From Avena insularis (lineage: Eukaryota > Streptophyta > Magnoliopsida > Poales > Poaceae), in contig CM042697.1 in NCBI GenBank assembly GCA_023614405.1, positions 303,522,323-303,586,322 on the forward strand: DNA of 64,000 bases, given 5' to 3'. Under the pieces are notes generated by a model that did no database searches, had not been told where the DNA came from, and saw nothing but the letters and a program-made list of their open reading frames with translations. Made by a program: the position numbers and the translations under genes. Below, in pieces: positions 22,178-34,407 of the stretch. Each line of letters begins with the position of its first letter. Position 1 is the first letter of the stretch.

Positions 22178-23064
22178 ATATTATTATTGGGGTTTCTTGG
22201 AGGAGAGTGATGGAATCCTGCAAGAACTGATGCGGTAGGCGAGAAATGGCTAGGAAATTTTGTGAAGTGCGTACTCGAGAGGATCTAAAATGTGGCTAGC
22301 CAGCATTGGCCAAATGCGGATCGACGAAGATGGAGAAGATGGGATGCTCTTTGAACGAGGGGTGTTTGCGTGTTGCCTCATCGGTCTTCTGTAGTGCGCA
22401 ACTATATCAAGGACGCCGACTAAAGTTATATCTAGAGTAGCAAGCGGTCACATCCTGGCTCAGTCTGGTATTGTCTCATCACATAGACTAGCTATAAATA
22501 ATACCATAAATAAGTTTTATTGTGTTTTAGGAAAGGACGCGAAACCATATTTATCGAGTAAATTACATTTAGTACCACAATTGGGGCCAGGGTAACAGGT
22601 TTAGTGCCACTTCTGCAATTTTGTGTGGATATGTACCGCTTTTCGGGCGAGCTGTTACAAATAGGTATTTTTTGGATAATCACATTTTAACAGCTCAACT
22701 AATATGATGGGCCCACAATTAAGCAATGAATTGGACCTAGGGCCCACCTGTCATCTCTCTCAATCTTCTTCCCCTCCTCCCTCTCTTCTCTCGTATCCTT
22801 CTTATGGAGTAGCTTCTGTCTTCATCATTCATTGTTCCTTTTGGCCCTCATTTTTGCCCAATCTGGTAGCAAATATAGAGAAGAAAATCTAACCAGCACA
22901 TTTAGTAAAAAAGCATATGTATACAAAGAAGATAACATAAGATATATAGTATAATACTTAACAAGGTTCGACAATTAGGCTGCTCAACAGCAGCAGCAAA
23001 CAAGTTCAACACAGACAATACAAAAGAAGCTGCTTTACAACAGTAGCACCACAAAAGATCAGCG
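22178..23064. other. Unassigned spacer between SINA-like and zf-XS remnants
   Basis: No gene is supported. 22555-22700 ('AATTACATTTAGTACCACAA', 'GTTTAGTGCCACTTCTGCAA') resembles repeats common in grass intergenic DNA, possibly a MULE-type fragment. 22740-22800 is a CT-rich stretch like a 5' leader. 22890-23064 is likely the 3' UTR of the zf-XS remnant on the minus strand. Confidence 0.35.
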
Positions 23065-24254
23065 TTACATCCTGTCCTCCACCTCCTCCTTTTGGCGCTT
23101 CCTCCACTTCTTGTTGCCCATTCCCTTGACCTTTTGCTCCTTGGGCTTGATCGGGGGCATGCGATCTTCTTCGATGGCCACCTTCTGGAGGTTGCGGAGG
23201 TGAAGGGTGAGCGCCTTGTGCTTGGATCTAAAGGAGTGGACGTTCACGGTGTGGCTGCAGGTGGTCACATCCACGGCATGCTTCATGAGGCAGTTGAAGT
23301 CGGTAGTACGGAGTCTCCTCTCGCAGAAGGGGCACCTATAGACGTTGCCAGCGAATTAGTGGTCGTACTGGCCAGACGTCAGCCTCCTCAGCACTTGACG
23401 AGTCTTGGTGTGCTTGGACTTGTCGTCACTGCAGATGTCGCTGCTATCCACCTAATGGAAAAAATAGTAGCATGCAATAAGGACATTATTGAGACCTCTT
23501 GATTATTGGGTTTTATTATTTGCATAAATTAACCGATTGAGATCCCATGATTATTTTCATATATTAAGTGAGTGGGTTAAATTCCCCAATCCCCAAATCT
23601 CAAACAAAATCAAATACTGATCCCAACTATAGATCGTTGCTAGTACCAACTAGGGAATACCTTAACTACAACTCGGAGGACAAATAAAATAGTATTGAAA
23701 TACAAACATGGGGATTCATCGAAACGAGCATTAGCTTCTATAAAAAGATCTATCATCCTTCGATTGGAAGTGCGAACAGTCGAATCCTAATAACACATCA
23801 TCTAGCATCCAACGATGGGAATGGCGGAAGAACAAGGGAAAATGGGAGAAAAACCTAGTTACCTCCGACTATGGGTCGGTGATGCTGGTGTCATAGGGGT
23901 TCTCTGGGCATATGTACTCCTTCTCCTCGTAGGGGTCCCAATCGAGCAGGATCTTCCGGCGATCGACAGGGGCCTCCTCACTGGCGGCTACAGTGTTAGC
24001 AGGGACAAGGGCCAAGATAGGGACGGCGGCTGACTGTGATTCCTCGATAGGGGCAAGGACGGGGCGCCGGCTGACAGCGATGCCTCGACGGGGGCTAGGA
24101 AGGGGACGACGACTGATTGTGATGCCTCGAGGGGGGCCAGCAGGATAGGGACGGTGGCTGACTCTGATGCCTTGACGTGGGCTTGGATGAGGACGAGGAC
24201 CTCCTCGCCGGCGGCCTTGGAGTGGATGATGGCCAAAGCGCCTTTCTTGTCCAT
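23065..24254 (-). pseudogene. Two-exon zf-XS zinc-finger gene remnant
   Basis: Exon 1 (24254-23863) starts at an ATG ('MDKKGALAII') and encodes four ~14-residue repeats ('APLEASQSVVVPFL' type), then an acidic stretch ('DWDPYEEKEY'). The donor GAG|GTAACT (23863/23862) and acceptor TTCCATTAG|GTGG (23452/23451) bound a phase-0 intron of 411 bp. Exon 2 encodes 'YRCPFC', 'DFNCLMKHA' and 'SKHKALTLHL', the CxxC...H...H pattern of zf-XS domains known from SGS3/FDM small-RNA proteins, then a basic Lys-rich tail. A 1-bp loss in the repeats shifts frame, TAG occurs just before the donor, and TAA occurs before the finger. No XS or XH domain follows. The family assignment is by motif only. Confidence 0.55.
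24036..24205 (-). repeat. 42-bp coding repeats in the zf-XS remnant
   Basis: On the plus strand 'GATGCCTCGA' starts units at 24038 (variant GATTCC), 24079, 24121 and 24166, spaced 41, 42 and 45 bp. The 41-bp unit explains the frameshift in exon 1. Each unit encodes an Ala/Pro/Ser/Val-rich 14-residue repeat. Confidence 0.8.
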
Positions 24255-24340
24255 CGCGGGCGCAGTTGGGGTTTTCCTGGGGGTTTGTATAATGTGATGG
24301 GACAGTGGAGACGGTTTCATGAGTGAGTGAGAGTGGGGAG

Positions 24341-25904
24341 TGATGAGTGCGTGAACTCTTCGTTGGGAGACCCCAAGAGGAAGGCATGATGAGCACAACA
24401 GCAAGTTTTCCCTTAGTAAGAAACTGAGGTTATCGAACCAGTAGGAGGAAGGAAACGACTCAAAGGTGTTGCTAGCAACTTGGAGCCCTACACAACACAA
24501 ACTCAAGACTTTGCCCCAACAAATAGTGAGGTTGTCAATCTCACCGGTTTGCTGTAACAAAGGATTAACTGTATGGTGTGGAAGGTAATGGTGGTTTGCA
24601 ACAAGTAAACAATAAGAGTGGAAGATATATCAATGGTAAAGATTGGACCAGGGTCCATAGTTCACTAGACGTGTTCTCCTTAGATAAACAAACATGACAT
24701 GCTGGGTAAACAAATTACAGCAGGGAAATTGACAAGACTGAGCAAGGCATAACAATGTAATACTAGACATTCATGATCCTACGAAATTCTATTGGGCAAT
24801 ACAACAAGATACATAGAGCTCCATCCAACTACATCTATGACTAGAAGTCTACCTTTGGGTTATCATCTGAACCCCCTCCAGTATTAAATTCCAAGCAACA
24901 GACAACTGCTTTAAGCAAAGTGTGTAAGGTAAACAATCCACTTGTTCCATGAACAAGAGACCGTTGTTTTCTCCCTAGTGGCAACAACACATATACAACC
25001 TTAGAGATTTCTGTCACTTACCTTAGATTAAATAGAGGCATGAACCCACTATCGAGCATAAATACCCCCTCTTGGAGTCACTAGCAACTACTTGGCCAAG
25101 ATAGCTACTAACAATAGAGAGCATGCAAGATCACAAACAATACATACATGATAGGATCAATAAGACAAAACCATTAATCAATCTGACATAGTAATCTCAA
25201 TATCCATCGGATCCCCGCAAACACAACATGCATGCTTACAAATAGATGAGATCTTCATCATGAACGGAGCTCACAAAATCTAGACATGAAAGCACAAAGG
25301 AGGAGATACAACCATCTAGCTACTACATGGAGCCGTAGTCCAAGGTGGAACTACTCAGCTTCATACCGGAGGCTGGTATGATGAAGAAGAAGGCCTCCGG
25401 GATGATCTCCCCTCTGGTAGGGTGTCGGGAAGAGCTTTAGATCCCAACCCCCAATCTAGGGACGATGGTGGCAGTGGCTACAGACGGTTTCGTGGAATAT
25501 TGATCGGGTCCTTAGGGTTTAGGCATCTAGGGCTTCTTATAGGCGAAGAGGAGAGGTAGGGGGCGCCAGGGCGGTTGCACCCCCTAGGCGCGGGGTGGGC
25601 CCACCCGCGCGGCTAGGGGGTGTGGCCCCCTGGTGACTCTCCTCCATCTCGTATTCAGGCTTCGTGTTCCCCACTATAAAATATCGACTCTAGCTTTTGT
25701 CCCGTCCAGTTCCGATAATATTGATTTTCTGCCTTTCTGGAACCAAAAACAGAAGAAAACAAGCAACTGGCACTGTGGCATCTTGTTAATAGGTGAGTAC
25801 CAGAAAATGTATAAAAACACCTCAAAGTGTAGACAAAGCAAAGCAAAGTAGATACTAAACAAGCTTGGAACATCAAAAATTATAGATACGTTTCCGACGT
25901 ATCT
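24341..25904 (-). mobile_element. Solo LTR, Athila-lineage, minus orientation
   Basis: About 1.56 kb with high similarity to the LTRs at 28364-40100 and 50017-51549. It runs from 'TGATGAGTGCGTGAACTC' to 'TAGATACGTTTCCGACGTATCT'. No interior or second LTR adjoins it. Flanks GGGAG (24336-24340) and GAGAG (25905-25909) fit a target-site duplication with one substitution. It arose by LTR-LTR recombination. It sits 87 bp upstream of the zf-XS start codon, within its probable 5' leader. Confidence 0.8.
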
Positions 25905-26130
25905 GAGAGGCGGAGAGGGAGAGGGAGAGGGAGAGGGAAAGGGCATCTATAATAAACATAAAGGGAAGGGACATTTCGTTGCACCAACGTGCACCGTGTA
26001 AGCGCGTCCACTACTGCACTGTGCAGGCCACATGCATCCGCTAATAACGCCCCGTGCACCGCCACACTCGTACCGTGGTCATGTTTTTTCCCTCGTGTCT
26101 AAAACCCTAGAGAGTTAACTGTACTCGATT
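25905..26130 (-). promoter_or_regulatory. Probable displaced 5' leader/promoter of the zf-XS remnant
   Basis: Just past the solo LTR lies a (GAGGGA)n run (CT-rich on the minus strand), like a plant 5' leader, followed by low-repeat GC-balanced DNA with the 'AACCCTAGAG'-type motif at 26104. It would have been continuous with 24255-24340 before the insertion. This is inferred from position only; no experimental start is implied. Confidence 0.35.
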
Positions 26131-26624
26131 ATACCCTCGAGAGTAACACTGACAATTTGGTTGTACCCAGTTTTTCCCTCGAGTACTAACACTACCGTGT
26201 GCAATATACTCAGTTTTACAGTCCGGTGGCTGAGCCTTGCTCTTCCTAGTAGTACAAGTAACTTGCATGTGCCTTGCACGTGAGACATGCATAATATATA
26301 GAAGTATGACATATCATCACTATATTTAATAGGTAAAGCTCAAAACATTTATAAAACTGAGCCACATCTATAAAGTATGGTTATATATTTGGTTCTTTGC
26401 ACATCTATAAACATTGGTTATTCGGTTTGAAACCCAATAATGTCTATACATGGTAGAACAATACTGCGAAGCTGTTTTTCCCAAAACTTGTCAAATCGCA
26501 TGGTTAACGTTTTCATGGCATGTAGCACACACGAAATGATAGGGCGTGTCTTGCATAAATCTTTTAATTCCTTTTTATTTTATTTATTTCGTGTGATCAT
26601 TTTCAAAAGGGGTTCAAAAATTTT
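26131..26624. other. Unassigned sequence before the 515-bp array
   Basis: No supportable gene. There are short AT-rich stretches and a repeated 'CATCTATAAA' motif at about 26365 and 26403. The tandem array starts near 26600. Confidence 0.35.
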
Positions 26625-28363
26625 CAAGATGCAAAATCTTAGCAAGAAGTCAAACCGGTCATCAAAACTCTTAGTGGTTTTTGATATATTAATTGACCTC
26701 CCGATGTGGGTACCTCCAAACACTTTTTTAAAAAACTCTCAAAGAAGCCTACGATTTACTAGGAGTAGTCAAATTTGACCTAATTTTGATAAATCGTCAT
26801 AAAATCATTCGAGTGTGTGGAGTTAGCTAAGAAGTTTGATAACTCATAAAACATAGGAAATCGTAAGTACAACATGTTAGTCCATTGTATATGTTTGAAA
26901 AGTTGGCTTGTGGTATTCATATCCATGTTCTTAGTACTTTCTTTAAAGGAAAGAACAATCTCATCATCACTCGGAAAATTGAGAATGTTCTTTCCTCATA
27001 GTTGGAAACTCAGACTAACGACATTGTTTAATATAATACGATGCACCCCTCAACCTCCAAAAATACATTTAATTCAAGAGTAATCTATCACGCTTACTGG
27101 TAGCTCAAGTTTGACCTTATTTTGTTAAATTGTCAAGATGCAATAATCTTAGCAAGAAGTTGAAGCTATTGTCAAAACTCTCAGTGGTTTGATATATTAA
27201 TTATGCCCCCCAATTGGTACCTCCAAAAGATTTTTTGCAAACTTTCAAAGCGACCTACAATTTACTTGTAGTTTCAAATTTGACCTAATTTCGATAAATC
27301 AACATAAATTCATTCAAGTGTGGGCTTAGTTAGCTAGGAAGTTTGAAAACTCATAAAAAATGGGAATCGTAAGTACAACATGTTGGTGCAATATATATAT
27401 ATGTGTAAATTTGGCTTGTGGCATCCAGATCCAATATTATTCGAACTTTTATTTATGGAAAAGAACTATGTTCTAATCACTTGAAAAATTGTGAACTGAA
27501 TGTTCTTTCCTCATAGTTTGAAACTCACACCGATGACATTGTTTACTGCAAGAAGATGCACCCCCATTAACCTCTAAAAATACATTTAATTCAAGAGAAA
27601 TATATCGCGCTTACTTGTGTAGCTCAAGTTTGAACAAATTTCGTTAAATTGTGAGGATGAAAAATCTTAGCAAGAAGTTGGACCTACCGTCTAAAATCTC
27701 GATGGTTTCTGATATATTAGTTGTGACTCCCTGGTGGGTACCTCCAAAAGTTTTTTCATAAACTTTCAAAGTAACGTACAAATTACATGTAGTTCAAAAT
27801 TTTCACCTAATCTCGGTAATTAGACATAAAGTGATTCAAGTGGACAAAGTTAGCTAGAAAAAAGTTTAAACACTCCTAAAACATGGGAATTAATCATAAG
27901 TACAATATGTCAGTCCACTATATATGTCGAAAGCTTGTCTTGTGGCATTTAGATCCATATTCTTTAGACTTTATTTCTGGGAATGAAAAATCTCGATCTT
28001 CATCACTCAGAAAAATTAGAATGTTATTTCCTGATAGCTGGAAACTCACATTCAAGGTATTGTTTACTACAAGAAGATGCACCCACCATCTACCGCTCTG
28101 AAATTACATTTAATTTGAGAGCAAACAATCACGGTTACTTGTAGCTCAAGTTTGACCTAATTTCGTTAAATTGTCAAGATAAATAATCTTAGAAAGAAGT
28201 TGAACCTGTTGTGAAAACACTCAGTCGTTTCTCATATATTAATTGACCACCCGATGGGTACCTCCAAAATCTTTTTCGTAAAACTTTCAAAGCAACCTAA
28301 AGTTTACTCGTTGTTCAAATTTGACCTAATTTCGATAACTCGGCATAAAGTCACTCAAGTGGG
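26625..28363. repeat. ~515-bp tandem array, copies 1-3 and part of 4
   Basis: 'CAAGATG...AATCTTAGCAAGAAGT' recurs at 26625, 27134, 27653 and 28174 (periods 509, 519, 521). 'GTTAGCTA(A/G)GAAGTTT' recurs at 26822, 27329 and 27849. 'TTTGACCTAATTTCGATAA' and 'GGGTACCTCCAAAA' recur in each. Monomers differ by roughly 15-20% by eye. Copy 4 is cut at monomer position 190 by the Athila-lineage element and resumes at 51555. The array may be a satellite block or the interior repeats of a large DNA transposon. Confidence 0.88.
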
Positions 28364-29038
28364 TGATGCAGCGCTGAGTTGATGTAGGAGCGCTTCGTTG
28401 GGAACCCCAAGAGCAAGGTGTGAAGCAGCAAGTTTTCCCTCAGTAAGAAACCGAGGTTATCGAACCAGTAGGAGGAAGGAAACATCACACAGGTATTGCA
28501 AGCAACGTGGAGACCTGCACAACACAAACTCAAGACTTTGCACCAACGAATCAGTGAGGTTGTCAAGCTCACCGGTTTGCTATAACAAAGGATTAAACAT
28601 ATGGTGTGGAAGGTAATGGTTTGCAGCAAGTAAACAAGTAATAGTGGAAGATGTATCAATGGTAAAGATTGGACCGGGGTCCATAGTTCACTAGAGGAGC
28701 TCTCCTTAGATAAAAAACATGGCATGAATGGTAAACAAATTATAGTAGGGCAATTGATAGGAACTGAGCAAGGCATAACAATGCAATTACTAGTCAGAAA
28801 GATCCTATGAGATTCAATTGGTTAATACAACAAGATACATAGACCGCCATCCAACTACATCTATGACTAGAAGTCCACCTTCAGGTTATCATCCGAACCC
28901 CCTCCAGTATGAAGTTGCAAGCAATAGACAACTGCTTTAAGCAAAGTGTGTAAGATAAACAGTGCACATGTTACATGAACAAGAGACCGTTGTTTTCTCC
29001 CTAGTGGCAATAACACATCTACAACCGAAGAGATTTCT
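28364..29038 (-). repeat. 3' LTR of the Athila-lineage element, distal part
   Basis: Matches 50017-50695 of the 5' LTR, from 'TGATGCAGCGCTGAG' to the insertion point at TTTCT (29034-29038), where the large-LTR element starts. Confidence 0.9.
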
Positions 29039-32000
29039 TGTAGAGGGAGTGTCCCAACCTTTATTAACATATAAGGTGGAATCCCCTGTGTTTACAATGC
29101 TAGTCCCTGGATCAATAGCTGGCATCCACAGTTAAGATGTAATATCAAGAAACAAAGGTCATAATATAGATTTATAACCAGGAATAACATAATTTTATTA
29201 CATCTTACATAGCTCATTTGGCTATTACATTACATTGCAGTGGAATAACTATAAGCATGGGTCCTTCATCTTCAAAGTGCCACAGGCAGACATGTTGGTT
29301 GTAGACTTTGTAATCCTAATCAATCAATCTTCACTAAAATCAAATCAAACCTCCAACATTACAAGTTACATCCACAAGGGTCAATACATTTGAATTGTAT
29401 TGGCAAGTTTCACTACTAAGTTGAATATATAAGTGGATCCTATCATTACATGCACATTTGGCTAAGTAGGGTTTAAGGCTCATTTGCAGAAGCAAAATTT
29501 ATCCTATCTTTTCAAAATGGTTTTGGTCCTTTGTCAAATCTTCTTTTCAAAATCCCTTGAACTCCTTGGTAAATTCCCAAGTGTTCAAGTCCTTGTAAAA
29601 AATCCCTTGAGCTCCTTGGTAACCCCAAGTGCATCAAGTTTTATCAAAATCTCTTGAGCTCCTTGGTACCCCCAAGTGCATCAAGTTTTATCAAAATCTC
29701 TTGAGCTCCTTGGTACCCCCAAGTGCATCAAGTTTTATTAAAATCTCTTGAGCTCCTTGGTACCCCCAAGTGCATCAAGTCTTTAAAAGTTTTCTTTTAG
29801 AAATTAGAATGTCGAGATTTCCCATAGCTTCAAACTTTAGTTGCTCAGTATTGTCCATAACCGGGGACACGGCTAAGTACTTAGATTTTATTATCTTCTG
29901 CAGAGGTAGTACACTTTACCCACATGTCACAATCCCATCTTGTTGCCACCAGTGGCCACTGGATTAGTGCTCACCAATATGGAGTACCGGAAGATTGAGA
30001 ATGTGACGAAGTCTTTCTAGAGGGTCCTCCCATACACCATTGCTAGCTTGTCTTCAGTACCCATGTAGGATTCCAGGTCCTCATGTCCAGTAAACTGAAG
30101 ACAGTGCATGGGTCTTCCCAATGTAGTTGACTAAGCTAGAGCCATAAATAGCATGTGGTTGCACACGAAAGCCACAATTGGAGAAACATGTTCAATCTCT
30201 AAGTTTCCTGGGTGGTTTTCTTTGGAGCACAACACAAAGAGATTGCCATAGACATGGTTCCTTTTTTTGCCACCTTCTCCAAAACTCAAAGTATCCTTGT
30301 CCACCCAGGTGGTTCATTGAGTCCTTGTTTTATTGTATAAAAACACAAGTCCTTTTCTCAACTTCATAAAATCTCAACATGTATCTCTTTTCAAAATTTA
30401 GCATGGCTAAGCATGTAACAACTACATTGTTTTCACTAAGGAATGTATAGGGTATCCTATTAGGATTTAGCATAGCATAAGTATAGAAATTCTTTTCATG
30501 CATGTTTCAAAATCCACTAAGTATAATGAAAATAGTAGGACTTTTAGATGATAGTGTAACTTGCCTTTTTGGTAGGGAATGTTGGTTCACTCCTTGATCT
30601 TGCTAGTCTCACACTTTTCTAACTTCACTACAATCAATCAAGCAAACACAATATCAACTAGCATTCCAAACCAATAATCAATCAAACAATTCACACACAT
30701 AAAACAATGGGATCTAAGTCATGCATGTAAGCATGCAAGAGGTGGTTCTATTTGCAAATGTGGTCTCCACTAGGCTTCTAAACTTTTTAAGGTTCAAAGT
30801 GGTCATTTTCCAAAGTGGCAAAGTCATTTGTAAAAAGGGTTTTATCCATAAACCATTTTTAAATCCTTTCATTATTTTATGTGGTGGAAAATATTTTTAT
30901 CAAAGCAACAACCTTAAGTTGTTCACTAAATAAGTTGTTGTTTCTCAAAACTTGGTGTTTATGGTCAGTAGGTTTGGTCCAAAACATTTTCCAAAGTTTT
31001 TACTCCAAAATCATTTTCATAACAAAGCCATTATTTTTATTTGACTAGAAATGGGCTAAATTAATTAATCCATCCTAAACTTCACCAAATTAATTTTCAA
31101 AACCATGGGTTGGTTCCTAGGGTCAGTAAGTTCATCACAAACTAATTTGCCAAGGTTTCAACCTCAAAAACATTTTTGAATCATTTTTTTCTAATCTAAA
31201 CAAGCATACAAATGTTTCTGCAAAAACAAACAATCTAACAGATACTATTTACTAAAAAAATTGCATGGTTGTCTAGGGTTTGTTCCACTGATTCCAACGA
31301 TATAAAGTTTGTAATTTTTGGACGTGTGGATCAAAAGTTATAGGGTTTTCAAATCTGCATCTAAATCAGATTCAAATTCTATTTTCTAAACGTCTGGTGA
31401 CACGCGGCGCAACGCTATTCGCTGGCACCAGTTCGGGTGGATCACGCGCTGTAGGCCTATGGATCATGTTGCATCGCACGACACTGGCTGCGTACCCTTT
31501 CGCTGATAAGTGGATCTATCATGTCTCTTCGATCTAAATCGAACGGCTCCTATCTATCTTGCCAAGAACTGGCGGTGCAAGGTCAACGGCGAGCGGCAGT
31601 GCGGTCAGATGGTGGCGGCGCTGGCGAAGAAGGAAGCGAGAGAAGAGGAGGAGAGGCTCAACGTGTTCGCGAGGTCGAGATGGTGCTTGGCGTACGGTCG
31701 TCTTGGCAAGGGGCGCTCAGGGTCTGCAGCAATTCCTCGCCGGAGTGAGGAACGGCGACGGTTGCACGCGGTCGAGGTCGAGGACGGTGTTGTGGTTCGC
31801 CCCGAGGAAAAAGGAAGACACAGTTAGATGCGCCAGATCAAGGCGAAGTTGCGTGCGTGAATGAGAGGAAGAGGGGCGGTCGGATTCTACCTGGGGACTT
31901 TGCCGGAGAAGCAAACAGACGCGGCGGCGCTCAGAGCTTGTCGAAGACGGCGTTCTGGGGCGCCCGCGGTTGAATGAAAGGCACAGACAGATGCGCCAGG

Positions 32001-33215
32001 AGGTGCGGAGTGTGTGTGCTTGGTCGGGGAGGCACGGTGGTGGTTGGTTTCGCCGGAATTTGAGCAAAGGCTCGTCGGAGCAGTGAGTGGTCTCTAGCGA
32101 AATTTGTGTAGCCTGGTGGCGTGTTGGTTATGATGACAGAGGGGAAAGGAGGAGGAGACGCAGGCGATTTATCGTGCGTGGTCGTAGCGAGGTTAAGGCA
32201 CGGCATTATGGCGAATTTACGCGCGGCATCAATGGCAAGAAACGGACGGCGTGGTCGTCGCGAGGAAGAAGGAGGTGGTCTGGCTATGTGGGATCCGGGC
32301 GTCAGCGAGGGAGTGAGAGGGAAAGAGGGTCCACCGGTCAGCTTCTGTGCGGGTGCGGTTCTGAGTGGAAAACGTTTCGCCGCGGGAGAGAGAGAGGGCT
32401 GGGCTGGTTGTTGGGCTTGGCCAGTTGGGCTGAGTCCGACTTCTATTTTTTTTTCTTCCTGAAACCTTTTTCTTTTACTATTTCTAATTTCTGTTTTGAA
32501 ATTCAAACAACCAAACAATACTCAAATCAATTCAAACAATCACCATACTTTGTAACTTTGAATTTGGTTCTGTTCAGTAACATAAACCAAATTCCAAAAC
32601 CAAAATAATAATTTTATTTTAGGGTCCATTATTAATTAAATAAATAGACCATTGTTATTAAATCAAATAGATTTTGATTTATTCAAAACTCCATTTTGAA
32701 AACTAAAACAATAACAAAACCAAAACAGTAGGTTTTATTTGAGAATATAAAAGACTTAGAAAACTTATTTGCAATAAATAAATAAGTTTTAGTGTTTCTT
32801 TAAAATAGCAAAAACCTTTTTATTTTTAATAAACTTGGATATTAAATCCTTATTAATTTATTTTAAATAAACCTTTACTATTTTTATCAAATGGAAATAT
32901 TTTATTTCAAAGGCTTGGCCAAGTTTTAATTTGGCTCTATAAAATAATCCTTATTTGTAAAACTTCTATTTCATTTGAAAACCAAATCTCTTTTTTTTAT
33001 TTAAAGATCCAAAATAGTAAATCCAAATATTTTTTTATTTTTCTTTATTAAATGTTTATCATTTTAAATCCTTTTAGGATTTATTTGATCCAACTTGGTT
33101 TGAAGATTTCCAATTGGATTCAAAAAGTTTCTTCTCACTCTGAAAATCAAACAAAGTTTTATTTTATTCATTTATTTTTCACATTACAAGATTTGGAAAA
33201 TCTTGGGATGTCACA
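29039..33215 (-). repeat. 3' LTR of the large-LTR element (4177 bp)
   Basis: Starts TGTAGAGGGAGTG and ends GGATGTCACA on the plus strand. It contains a 47-bp minisatellite (29530-29790), an AT-rich half (32460-33215) and a ~1-kb GC-rich segment (31385-32460) that probably includes the promoter and leader. Open frames in the GC-rich segment lack conserved structure. Confidence 0.92.
29530..29790. repeat. 47-bp minisatellite in the left LTR
   Basis: About five units around 'CTTGAGCTCCTTGGTACCCC' plus 'CAAGTGCATCAAGTTTTATC'. The same block occurs in the right LTR at about 35640-35870, so it predates the insertion. Confidence 0.9.
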
Positions 33216-33228
33216 CGCTACCACCCTT
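33216..33228 (-). other. Polypurine tract of the large-LTR element
   Basis: On the minus strand AAGGGTGGTAGCG directly precedes the 3' LTR. Together with the primer site at 35115 it fixes the element's orientation. Confidence 0.75.
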
Positions 33229-33402
33229 AAAATAAATCTCGTCCCGAGATTTGGGAAGGCTAGGGTTACAAGTAGGCTCAAAACATCTAGGGTACTACCA
33301 CCCTTTAAAATTTTCAAACAAAATTACATATTGGCCTTCTTGGGATCTGGGGAACTTCTTTGGGCGAACATTTGCATTGTGTCTTTGGTTTCCACACTTG
33401 AC

Positions 33403-34407
33403 TCATGGGCCAAGGTTGAGTTTCTCCATAGGCTTGTTCAACTTGTTCTTCATCTTTTCTGGGCAATTGCTTGCATAATGTCCTGGGTTCTTGCAGTTGA
33501 AACAGTTGATGTCTTTGAGTTCTTTACGTAGCTCTTGTGGACAAGTTGCTACATAATGGCCTAGCTCCTTGCAGTTGTTGCACACTACATGGCCAATTTC
33601 CTTATTCTTCTGGTTCTCTAGGCATTCACTGGAATAGTGTCCCATTTCCTTACATTTATGACATTGCACATGGCTTTTGTCCTTCTTTTGCTTCTTGGGC
33701 TTCTCCAAAGCTAGGAGTGCATCCAGTTCATGTTGTTCATATGTTATCTGGTAGGTAGGAATGTCTACATGCTTCTTGGACCTTTTATTGCTCCTTAGAA
33801 AATTCACATTCCTGTTATTTGATCCTTTGAATTGGGTTGTTTTGCTTGGAGGTATAAGTGGTCCTTTTCCTTTGTCATCAACCTTCTTGGTAGACTTGGA
33901 TCCTTCTGGATGGTTTGCAATCATTTGTTGCACTCCACCTTGTTTCCTTTGTTCTACAATGGAATAGATGGGGCATTGGATAGGAATATGATTGTTTCCT
34001 TCACATAGGTAGCAAGTAGCTTGAGAGGTGGGACATTGTCCAACAGGATGTTTCTCTTCACAGTTGGGGCATTAATCTCCATGCTCCTTGGAAGTATGAT
34101 CCTTGTATCCACAAATAATGCAAGCTGGGGCTCCATCTAGAATAACATTTCTGTCATCCTTGTTGTCACAAACTCTTTTGGAATAGCTTTCTTCCATATT
34201 GATCATTTGATCAGTCACTTTAAGCATCAATTGGGCTTGGTCTTCCAAAAACTTTTGCAGGGTTGGATCTTCACCCTTGGTGATGGCTATGAATTGAGCT
34301 GTCATTTGGTTCAACTGGTGTTGTGTTGCTATGAGCTTTTTCATGTTGTCCCCTTGGTTGGTGTTGGTGTCATCAACCTTGATGTTGGAGTCTCTTGGAG
34401 TAGTCAT
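33403..34407 (-). pseudogene. Six-zinc-knuckle gag-like protein of the large-LTR element
   Basis: The minus-strand frame from ATG at 34407 to TGA at 33403 is open except for one TAA (34070-34072), about 334 codons. After a Gln/Thr-rich N-terminus with a coiled-coil-like 60-residue stretch come knuckles 'CIICGYKDHTSKEH', 'CPNCEEKHPVGQC' and 'CYLCEGNNHIPIQC', a basic linker, then 'CHKCKEMGHYSSEC', 'CNNCKELGHYVATC' and 'CFNCKNPGHYASNC'. The last three are canonical CX2CX4HX4C. The first has His in place of the final Cys and the second has a short spacer. No capsid domain is seen. An RNA-binding role is inferred from the knuckles. The single stop makes this copy a pseudogene unless it is read through. 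Confidence 0.85.

Noticed and set aside
23092..23502. 136-codon plus-strand frame
   Set aside because: Antisense shadow of exon 2 and part of the intron of the zf-XS remnant; no motif of its own.
31931..32518. 195-codon minus-strand frame in the LTR
   Set aside because: In the sense orientation of the element but opens with TTG, is low-complexity, and is altered by indels in the other LTR copy (37998-38552).
31510..32608. Several 75-195-codon frames in the GC-rich part of the large LTR, both strands
   Set aside because: They are Arg/Gly- or Pro/Ser-rich, lack conserved motifs, differ by frameshifts between the two LTRs (compare 37537-38642), and several start without ATG.
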